Under the pieces are notes generated by a model. That model did no database searches. It saw nothing but the letters and a program-made list of their open reading frames with translations, and was not told the DNA's origin. 64,000 bases of DNA from Undaria pinnatifida (taxonomy: Eukaryota; Sar; Phaeophyceae; Laminariales; Alariaceae): positions 7,219,413 through 7,283,412 of the forward strand of contig JABAKD010000009.1 in NCBI GenBank assembly GCA_012845835.1, in the 5' to 3' direction. Shown here one piece after another: positions 62,896 to 64,000 of the stretch (the stretch's first letter is position 1; every line of letters starts with the position of its first letter). A program made the position numbers and the translations under genes.

Positions 62896-64000
62896 GTTGC
62901 TGGGGTGGAAGCTGTGGAAATTCCGGCGGAGCCCGCGGCGGCGGTGGAGATGTGATAGAGTCATTGTTAGTTGCTTTAGGAGCGCAGATCGATATCTTCG
63001 AAGTCGAAGTCGGTTTCGCCGATTTTAACGCCAGCCCGGTCGAAGTGGCGGGGGCGCCAGTGCTAGATGCATCAAGGGTCGCCCCACCGCTCTCTCCCAC
63101 AGCCTCAGTCATACACAAGTAGCTCCCCGGCAGGGGGAGGTAGTGCCCACTCACGAAGCGCTCCCTGATCTGGGGGAGGTTCATCGGCACCGCGCGGCGC
63201 GGCACGAGCTGGGTCTTCTTACACTGAGGCGAGGCCCCGTTCTCCGAAAGGCTAGTGGCGGCCAACGGCTGCTGCTGCTGCTGTTCAATACCCGTCAAAG
63301 CGCCCTGACATTTTCCCTGTTCCAAAACGCCCCGGCTTTTTCCCTGTTCCTGGACATCCATGAGGTTCACCGGCGGCGGCGGCCGCGGAGGCAAGGGTGG
63401 CGGACTGTCGGAGCGGGACCCCGAAGAACCTTTCCTGGCAGCCAGTGCTTCAGCTCCCTTCCTCGGCCGCTTGCGCGACGGCGTCCCCCGGCCCCCGCCC
63501 CCAACCCCGTCCCCCCCCGGCGGCTCGGTCGCAGGCGTCGGCCGTCTCCTATCGGCAGGGGTTTCCCATCCGCCAACCACCCCATCCGCCTTGCCCCCTT
63601 CCACCACAGGCGCACCACCAGCATCACCATCACCACCCCCATCACCATCGCTACTACCACCAGCACCGACAGCATGGGTCGGCGACGACGGCGTGGTCTG
63701 CCTATGCACCGGGCTCTTGCTGCGGGCGGGAGTAAGCCAGCCACGGGTGGCCGCCGGGGTACTGCTAGCGCCCAGCGTAGGGGAGGCGGAAGCTGCGGCC
63801 GCAGCGGGCGCATCAGCAGCCGCCGCCCCTACCACCGGCGGCGCAATCACCTCCGTGGCCTCCCCCTCCGCCCCCGAGTCGCCGCTGGACTCGTCTGATC
63901 CTCCCGAGCCTATAAGGTTGTCGATCGGATCGCCACCGTCGCGGAATAGGTCGTAAGAGTCCTCTTTCTCAATCCGAGCGATGACACGCTCCATGTCCTT
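18827..64000 (-). CDS. ATXR3: Giant ATXR3/SDG2-type SET-domain histone H3K4 methyltransferase, 30 exons (5' end outside window)
   Basis: Predicted nuclear lysine methyltransferase. Arabidopsis ATXR3/SDG2 of this family is the main H3K4 trimethylase. Thirty exons m1-m30 join with compatible phases into about 4,080 residues. Recognised parts in order: ATXR3 pre-SET helices (WIRKVLLPALNRQ, m6); SET (m7-m10) with ITEYLGELFPAW, FYNIIMERP, LSHSCSPNC and AYGEELTMDY; post-SET CLCGSHLCR (m10); the ATXR3 C-terminal region (LRYVEYERRKLP, AADVLLLLAHTKTF, PHYVLAQLLQW, CVRLPDVLEAY); a CW zinc finger (m26); a chromo-barrel-like domain (m27-m28). Low-complexity inserts (m1, m13, m18, m19, m23, m25, m30) make it far larger than the plant protein as I recall it. 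The SET catalytic residues look intact. Which lysine it methylates is inferred from the family. Confidence 0.92.
20825..22172 (-). other. Intron m29-m30 with G-run elements and dispersed repeat copy 2
   Basis: 20860-21120 holds G runs followed by GTACTCnnnnTTCATGCATGGCTGTA and CCGGGATGGAGCATG (G-run element family). 21250-21460 is the second copy of the repeat at 11296-11530. 21470-22170 shows nothing recognised beyond a C/A bias. Confidence 0.7.
22173..22293 (-). CDS. ATXR3: ATXR3-like exon m29
   Basis: Acceptor GCGACAG at the 22293 side, donor GTGCGG below 22173. One base completes a Lys codon with m28. It encodes a Ser-rich linker (LGGVTSDRSSRESDTSSDGA) ending KAVGKAARVE. The serines are plausible phosphosites, by inference only. 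Confidence 0.78.
22294..22702 (-). repeat. Intron m28-m29 with AAGGC pentamer array
   Basis: 22376-22456 is a GGCAA/AAGGC microsatellite with occasional GGAAA variants. 22590-22650 is C-rich. Confidence 0.85.
22703..22773 (-). CDS. ATXR3: ATXR3-like exon m28, end of chromo-barrel-like domain
   Basis: Acceptor GCTCCAG, donor GTGAGT, ending in phase 2. It encodes GDEERIRRVHTHTDVTKPTA and KWL. Together with m27 it completes the pattern NEW(V/I)...(E/S)RIR..HTHT that ends Tudor-knot/chromo-barrel domains. Confidence 0.82.
23344..23565 (-). CDS. ATXR3: ATXR3-like exon m27, chromo-barrel/Tudor-knot-like domain
   Basis: Acceptor TTAACAG, donor GTACGT, phase 0. After an acidic lead (EANQEDPEQ) comes GMWLDVYCTRTATWYPAKVV, then VRVQFHNWPKKFNEWVFK. 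The aromatic and W-x(n)-NEW pattern is that of chromo-barrel/Tudor-knot modules, which bind methylated lysine or nucleic acid. The ligand cannot be told from sequence. Confidence 0.85.
23919..24074 (-). CDS. ATXR3: ATXR3-like exon m26, CW-type zinc finger
   Basis: Acceptor ACGGCAG, donor GTGAGT, phase 0. It encodes WAQCDKCLKWRRMPW, then DTWFCWQN and a cysteine in KASCD. The conserved W, four Cys ligands, second W and Asn of the CW family are all present. CW domains bind H3 tails methylated at K4. Confidence 0.93.
24554..25157 (-). CDS. ATXR3: ATXR3-like exon m25, ATXR3 C-terminal motif plus Gly-rich insert
   Basis: Acceptor CCTCCAG, donor GTGCGT. One base completes Gly with m24, giving LRG-CVRLPDVLEAYDG, which parallels RGCLSLPDV...Y in plant ATXR3. 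A stretch with HPWPAKLDSAFG and a Gly/Arg-rich disordered region follow, then a helix (TQGLKDVIKILKQEMG). Confidence 0.88.
25158..26080 (-). repeat. Intron m24-m25 with GGGGT pentamer array
   Basis: 25176-25240 is a (GGGGT)n run, read as (ACCCC)n in the sense strand, within 25 nt of the m25 acceptor. 25430-25445 holds TACCTGGTACTAC. The rest shows no element. Confidence 0.8.
26081..26199 (-). CDS. ATXR3: ATXR3-like exon m24
   Basis: Acceptor TTCGCAG, donor GTGAGA, ending in phase 2. It encodes VVHEYLPISGPHYVLAQLLQ and WHNHGDGGNPNQP. It matches the ATXR3 motif (Y)GENY(C)LGQLIYWYNQT, one of the clearest family-specific segments. Confidence 0.92.
26200..26908 (-). other. Intron m23-m24
   Basis: A/C-biased on the + strand with a G-rich patch at 26500-26525 and a C run at 26867-26880. 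No gene or clear repeat. Confidence 0.7.
26909..27748 (-). CDS. ATXR3: ATXR3-like exon m23, long low-complexity insert
   Basis: Acceptor GTGCAG, donor GTGAGT, phase 0. A conserved start (VLAKELGNNVPRSVLKRYKN) is followed by about 230 residues of Ala-, Gly- and Ser-rich sequence and a Lys/Pro-rich end. The insert splits the ATXR3 C-terminal region between two conserved blocks. Confidence 0.85.
27749..28602 (-). other. Intron m22-m23
   Basis: G run at 27886-27910. Otherwise A/C-biased with no recognised element. Confidence 0.7.
28603..28755 (-). CDS. ATXR3: ATXR3-like exon m22
   Basis: Acceptor TCGACAG, donor GTATGG, phase 0. It encodes VLLKVRQLLLGLRSLPNARH and GAAADVLLLLAHTKTFAEPT. It matches SLLWLRDEIRDLP...NDAAADLIHIYAYTK of plant ATXR3. 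Confidence 0.92.
28756..29744 (-). repeat. Intron m21-m22 with AAAAC array and dispersed repeat
   Basis: 28930-28970 is (AAAAC)n. 29400-29735 is an inverted relative of 45140-45425, with shared GGAGATAGATGG, GGAGTAGGAACGGTGCTCCGTCTCGAAAGGGATGCG and GGCAAGCAACAAATGAGTA ending in a C run. Confidence 0.75.
29745..29924 (-). CDS. ATXR3: ATXR3-like exon m21
   Basis: Encodes KAWLKGREVIEKIQSMLDNE and IPHKGVLKR, with donor GTGAGA below 29745. The acceptor is ambiguous: CAG next to 29924 or CAG next to 29945 both keep phase 0 and differ by seven residues. It corresponds to the helical part just before the m22 block. Confidence 0.8.
30423..30545 (-). CDS. ATXR3: ATXR3-like exon m20, module D
   Basis: Acceptor TCACCAG, donor GTGAGT, phase 0, 41 codons. 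DPDDRVAVWDSVRRK and RAPKRKCLADYLR resemble the WDTV/PKREE modules of m14-m18 without the intron between the two halves. A GTAAGG inside (after WDS) would break the frame and is ignored. Confidence 0.82.
31062..32266 (-). CDS. ATXR3: ATXR3-like exon m19, low-complexity insert
   Basis: Acceptor TTTGCAG at 32266, completing Gly with the last base of m18. About 400 residues, rich in Ala, Gly, Asp and Ser, then a Lys/Gly-rich end. The donor GTGTGT below 31062 is weak. Only the first helix (GLDLAALVETLAQNAETTEG) and the end (FILRKETPGVTPDE) look structured. Confidence 0.75.
32267..33810 (-). repeat. Intron m18-m19 with TACTGCTG and CAGAGGATGATAC repeats
   Basis: 33462-33545 and 33553-33630 are a tandem pair (GTACTGCTGCACTGCCGTnCTGC ... 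CATACAGAGGATGATAC). 32530-32580 and 33640-33725 hold remnants of the G-run/GTACTCA family. 32640-33120 shows no element. Confidence 0.65.
33811..35601 (-). CDS. ATXR3: ATXR3-like exon m18, module C end plus Gln/Gly/Ala-rich insert
   Basis: Acceptor TGGCAG at 35601. Two bases complete Asp with m17. It starts APKREEIHMFLRTRPHMQLY, followed by TGQ, then becomes 560 residues of low complexity: Gln tracts, about 50 near-continuous Gly coded by GGT repeats (34850-34990), poly-Ala, His/Gln. Such tracts vary in length between individuals. The donor is GTGAGA below 33811. Confidence 0.83.
35803..36174. repeat. Compound palindrome (foldback) in intron m17-m18
   Basis: Arms 35859-36000 and 36035-36174 are inverted copies over about 140 nt at roughly 85 % identity. 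A second pair, 35805-35862 and 35962-36020, shares part of the left arm. A very stable hairpin is expected in RNA or single-stranded DNA. Confidence 0.88.
36988..37195. mobile_element. Short MITE with ~45-bp inverted ends
   Basis: Left end ATCTGTAATTTTGACACGTG and right end the complement of ATCTGTAATGTTGACACGTG. Both continue into GATTCGGAGC and GGCCGAGGGGCCCAAA. 208 bp, non-coding, superfamily not assigned. Confidence 0.75.
37482..37703 (-). CDS. ATXR3: ATXR3-like exon m17, modules B and C
   Basis: Acceptor ACGCAG, donor GTGAGT, ending in phase 1. RRDVAAFISTRPHLFLYAGQ closes module B. DEDERIPLWDTVLKEIVSG opens module C. Between them is an alanine-rich helix (GVADAYAAVSALVGG). Confidence 0.87.
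37704..38920 (-). repeat. Intron m16-m17 with GACCC/GGGTC segment
   Basis: 38530-38820 has CCCGACCCGACCC words and AAATCTCACGGGTCGGG in the complement, shared with 2200-2225 in the DDX54 intron, so a dispersed family. 37740-38160 is A-rich with no element. Confidence 0.65.
38921..39056 (-). CDS. ATXR3: ATXR3-like exon m16, modules A and B
   Basis: Acceptor GCTGAAG, donor GTGAGA, ending in phase 1. VYTGQGQQVG closes module A. DDKIYLWHALARVRLTRD opens module B. The two are joined by a Gly/Asp-rich linker. Confidence 0.83.
39394..40146. mobile_element. hAT-like non-autonomous transposon
   Basis: Ends TAGGGGTGCCAC and, at the right, GTGGCACCCCTA are exact inverted repeats. The flanking 8-mers CTGCAAGT and GGGCAAGT match at 6 of 8 positions, as expected for an aged 8-bp hAT target duplication. 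The interior has GGGTACCCG palindromes near both ends and no transposase frame. It lies in the m15-m16 intron. Confidence 0.75.
40321..40390 (-). CDS. ATXR3: ATXR3-like exon m15
   Basis: 70-nt exon. Acceptor CTTCAG, donor GTGAGC. One base completes Arg with m14. It encodes CVMNEAPPRDELVEYLQAHN and GME, the second half of module A. Confidence 0.82.
40842..41035 (-). CDS. ATXR3: ATXR3-like exon m14
   Basis: Acceptor CCAACAG. It encodes an Arg/Gly-rich basic stretch (RGGKGNAPGRRASAGRGRGR, RGG-like) and RERVLVWDTVEK, the start of module A. The donor GTCCGT is unusual but keeps phase 2 into m15. Confidence 0.8.
41416..42147 (-). CDS. ATXR3: ATXR3-like exon m13
   Basis: Acceptor CCTCAG, donor GTGAGT, phase 0, 244 codons. 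AVMERRVQSLADVLSAVYHF matches the NQRLQNLAVTLDKVRYVM helix after the ATXR3 post-SET region. PPLTLLADADVVEALWSGK matches PPLERLTPEETVSFVWNG. Between them sits a Gly/Ser-rich insert of about 120 residues. Confidence 0.9.
42803..42877 (-). CDS. ATXR3: ATXR3-like exon m12
   Basis: 75-nt exon. Acceptor TGCCAG, donor GTAAGA, phase 0. It encodes LRYVEYERRKLPPALLEASE and DYTSQ, the same as LVRFINFERTKLPEEIL in plant ATXR3. Confidence 0.92.
43289..43408 (-). CDS. ATXR3: ATXR3-like exon m11
   Basis: Acceptor GGAACAG, donor GTACAA, phase 0. It encodes EEEVLNEYGFRKSALGDSCP and LWLMKFAAMQ, matching SEEDYLELGRAGLGSCLLGGLPDW of ATXR3. The acceptor was chosen for phase. CTGCAG six bases inside would shift the frame. 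Confidence 0.87.
43882..44440. repeat. Four alternating-orientation copies of the m10 exon end
   Basis: Segments near 43882-43942, 43972-44034, 44285-44345 and 44376-44440 resemble the last ~45 nt of exon m10 plus its donor (44818-44880). Orientations relative to the exon run inverted, direct, inverted, direct, giving two hairpins. C-rich CTACCGATCCCTACCCCCACC spacers follow each pair. Confidence 0.8.
44821..45002 (-). CDS. ATXR3: ATXR3-like exon m10, end of SET and post-SET
   Basis: Acceptor CCGCAG, donor GTAAGG. Two bases complete Gly of AYGEELTMDY. Then EHEYNQAVCLCGSHLCRQSF gives the post-SET cysteines, followed by GFGPLLTFKTLIQ. This last part is the source of four degenerate copies in the intron below (43882-44440). 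Confidence 0.95.
45120..45425. repeat. G-run dispersed repeat, inverted relative of 29400-29735
   Basis: Begins with a G run and GTACTCATTTGTTGCTTGCC, and continues CGCATCCCTTTCGAGACGGA and CCATCTATCTCCTAGG. It lies in the intron between m9 and m10. Confidence 0.75.
45950..46079 (-). CDS. ATXR3: ATXR3-like exon m9, SET catalytic core
   Basis: Acceptor CACGCAG, donor GTAAGA, ending in phase 1. It encodes GNFSSSLSHSCSPNCTTATA and RLCVKLTTTKAIAYG. HSCxPNC is the SET cofactor/knot motif. The residue before HSC is Ser where many SET proteins have Asn or Arg. Confidence 0.95.
46480..47370. repeat. 78-bp satellite array in intron m8-m9
   Basis: About eleven diverged units with consensus words CAACAGACCCGCGCTGTCAA, TATGTTTCAACCATT, CGAAGCTGGGGCAAGTCGTAA and CAAACACGG. 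Unit spacing is 73-88 nt. The array ends about 25 nt from exon m8. Confidence 0.88.
47399..47555 (-). CDS. ATXR3: ATXR3-like exon m8, SET middle
   Basis: Acceptor CGGACAG, donor GTGAGC. It encodes ELFPAWRWSEKTDAVEEAKL and LPDFYNIIMERPREDARGYG. FYN(I)xxERPxxDAxGYxL is a near-diagnostic ATXR3 segment. Confidence 0.95.
47660..48300 (-). repeat. CAGCAG and 24-bp repeats in intron m7-m8
   Basis: 47715-47870 is CAGCAG/CAACACCAGACG-rich. 48215-48295 has three to four copies of GACAACAACAGGAGGCAnAAGAG. Confidence 0.75.
48336..48473 (-). CDS. ATXR3: ATXR3-like exon m7, SET start
   Basis: Acceptor GCGCCAG, donor GTAAGC, phase 2 both sides. It encodes RVYFHCHPKGTGVICKDKTG and ANAFITEYLG. GTGV is the glycine loop for S-adenosylmethionine and FxxEYLGE the first SET beta strands. 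Confidence 0.95.
48815..51962. mobile_element. Foldback-type element of palindromic repeats
   Basis: Both ends carry inverted copies of GTTAATCT, then CGAGCC(C/G)AGTGTGCAGCGA and CTGGCCCCGGG. The interior is an array of ~200-330-bp units built from nested palindromes: GTGCTCGCTGACATGCGAG, CGCGAGACACAATAnTTCGA, their complements and GAGGGGTGTTGGGTG. No transposase frame. It fills the intron between exons m6 and m7. Confidence 0.85.
52434..52835. mobile_element. Member of the G-run element family with central insert
   Basis: 52436-52510 (AATGTCTGCCTTGGTCGG, GTGCTCCATCCCGGCATTCT) and 52770-52835 (ACTACAGCCATGCACGA then C runs) match the two halves of the complement of 59840-59950, here separated by about 260 bp. 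Confidence 0.6.
52855..53177 (-). CDS. ATXR3: ATXR3-like exon m6, pre-SET helical region
   Basis: Acceptor CCCAG directly at the end of a (CCCAA)n tract, donor GTGAGA, ending in phase 2. It encodes FSKEQSSSWIRKVLLPALNR and helices continuing into m7. It matches the FLRKVLVPALNRQ block upstream of SET in plant ATXR3. Confidence 0.92.
53178..53450. repeat. GGGTT pentamer microsatellite at the m6 acceptor
   Basis: About 33 nearly perfect GGGTT units (53179-53360) then variants. In the sense strand it is (AACCC)n and runs directly into the m6 acceptor CCCAG. Confidence 0.92.
53794..53886 (-). CDS. ATXR3: ATXR3-like exon m5
   Basis: Donor GTAGGC below 53794, phase 0. It encodes IHRPLGFVDALLLQDMFYGS. 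The acceptor TTCAAGAG next to 53886 has a poor pyrimidine tract and was chosen for phase. The start could differ. Confidence 0.65.
54604..54747 (-). CDS. ATXR3: ATXR3-like exon m4
   Basis: Acceptor GTACCAG, donor GTGAGA, phase 0, 48 codons. It encodes KPKVLMKYRTYGKDGRVVET and EDGQLE. No fold is named, but charged alternating beta-like sequence and clean splice borders support it. Confidence 0.82.
55090..56200. repeat. Degenerate ~300-bp repeats with GGCACGGCAG and GCTGC arrays
   Basis: Related blocks near 55130, 55440, 55785 and 56040 share GCACGGC-GCTGCGCTGCTGAGCT and GATGATnTGATGnGCC words. 55680-55770 is a GGCACGGCAG 10-mer array. It lies in the intron m3-m4. Confidence 0.7.
56300..56645. 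repeat. ~80-bp tandem array next to exon m3
   Basis: Four to five units spaced about 80 nt, with GCAGACATTTGGC, GGTAATTACCGG, ACTCnGGGAAAACGGTAACGT and CAATACATCCCTGCTCGT. It ends about 65 nt from the m3 donor. Confidence 0.85.
56709..56855 (-). CDS. ATXR3: ATXR3-like exon m3
   Basis: Acceptor CGGACAG, donor GTGGGT, phase 0, 49 codons. It encodes AEPFPLRVYKEYLTEYKLAP and a helical stretch to NGSQVQ. Its 5' half and acceptor flank are repeated several times in the intron upstream (56860-59060). Confidence 0.82.
56860..59060. repeat. Reiterated copies of the m3 exon start mixed with GGGTAA repeats
   Basis: Direct copies near 57070-57165, 57430-57525 and 58560-58665, and inverted ones near 58070-58135 and 58965-59050. 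They share TTGTACACGCGGA, GGTTCCGCG and CTGTCCGAGCAGCATC with the first half and acceptor flank of exon m3. Between them are GGGTAAGGGTAAGGGC arrays and TTCTTGTCTTGTTCACnAA words. Confidence 0.82.
59180..59740. repeat. GGGTAA/GGGTAC microsatellite
   Basis: Imperfect hexamer array with GGGTATT and AAAAGTAAGGGCA interruptions. The unit GGGTAA is not the TTAGGG telomere repeat. Confidence 0.85.
59840..59955. mobile_element. G-run element family copy
   Basis: GGGGGGGTACTCAGTTTGTGC, then GGCCGTAGTCGTATGACCATAG, CTCGCATCCCTACTATGCCG and GACGGAGCACGTTGGGCTTT. Close to 20935-21030 and 43525-43590. Confidence 0.7.
60650..61035. repeat. ~118-bp A-rich tandem array
   Basis: Three full units with AACAAGTTGCACGAGAGGAAGA and AGAGAAATAAATTACAnGTAGCAACGCTCA, at about 60666, 60786 and 60902. 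It is in the intron m2-m3. Confidence 0.88.
61679..61747 (-). CDS. ATXR3: ATXR3-like exon m2 (69 nt)
   Basis: Acceptor CGTGCAG, donor GTGAGC, phase 0, 23 codons: RYALAIKRSVEEFTKQCQAA and AMQ, an amphipathic helix. It could be the last helix of a bromodomain-like fold begun in m1. Confidence 0.75.
61748..62278 (-). other. Intron m1-m2
   Basis: 530 nt, A-rich on the + strand, with no repeat or element recognised. Confidence 0.75.
62279..64000 (-). CDS. ATXR3: ATXR3-like exon block m1 (open to the window edge)
   Basis: Open frame from the edge to donor GTGCTT below 62279, about 574 codons, rich in Gly, Ala, Pro and Gln. Structured parts are KDMERVIARIEKEDSYDLF at the top, AVPMNLPQIRERF near 63160, LLDWAGLRADLGEMVARMLR near 62560 and KAKRFLASAEDIVTKQQERA at the end. 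A strong donor GTGAGT follows RERF, so a short in-frame intron (about 62996-63154) is possible. The start codon is outside. Confidence 0.75.

Overview
This is eukaryotic nuclear DNA with two large, intron-rich, convergent protein genes. The mix fits a stramenopile, most likely a brown alga (Ectocarpus-like): roughly balanced GC, many short exons in introns of 0.3-4.8 kb, T/G-rich introns read in the sense direction, Ala/Gln/Gly homopolymers in coding exons, many microsatellites and short non-autonomous transposons. The lineage is inferred from these traits only. I see no bacterial, viral, rRNA or CRISPR content.

Gene 1 (+ strand, enters from the left edge, stops at 11281) is the C-terminal half of a DDX54/Dbp10-type DEAD-box RNA helicase, a nucleolar ribosome-assembly factor. 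Eleven exons (p1-p11) cover helicase motifs IV, V and VI, the Dbp10 C-terminal region and a basic tail, and all splice phases agree. Its introns hold CGTTAT-type hexamer arrays, a PIF/Harbinger-like MITE (2632-3428), a G-rich purine tract and a tRNA-like relic.

The intergenic stretch 11282-18826 lies between the two 3' ends. It holds a pogo-like MITE, a 124-bp tandem duplication, degenerate repeats and a 57-nt C run. No gene was recognised there.

Gene 2 (- strand, stop at 18827, 5' end beyond the right edge) is a giant ATXR3/SDG2-type SET-domain histone H3K4 methyltransferase. I traced 30 exons (m1-m30) encoding about 4,080 residues, with GT/AG borders and matching phase at every junction. 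From N to C it has: a low-complexity N-terminal block with possible split bromodomain pieces; the ATXR3 pre-SET helical region; SET and post-SET (m6-m10); the ATXR3 C-terminal region, expanded by tandem modules and long Gln/Ala/Gly/Pro-rich inserts (m11-m25); a CW zinc finger (m26); a chromo-barrel/Tudor-knot-like domain (m27-m28); and a basic, Ala-rich tail (m29-m30). CW (reads H3K4 methylation) and chromo-barrel modules joined to an H3K4 writer would make a combined writer and reader.

The most unusual part is inside the introns of gene 2. Each large intron carries its own array: a TIR-bounded palindromic foldback array (48815-51962), a 78-bp satellite (46480-47370), alternating inverted copies of the end of the post-SET exon (43880-44440), reiterated two-orientation copies of the start of exon m3 mixed with GGGTAA repeats (56860-59060), and several more. 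Repeat boundaries are read by eye. Intron and exon ends rest on frame, splice consensus and family resemblance, not on transcripts.
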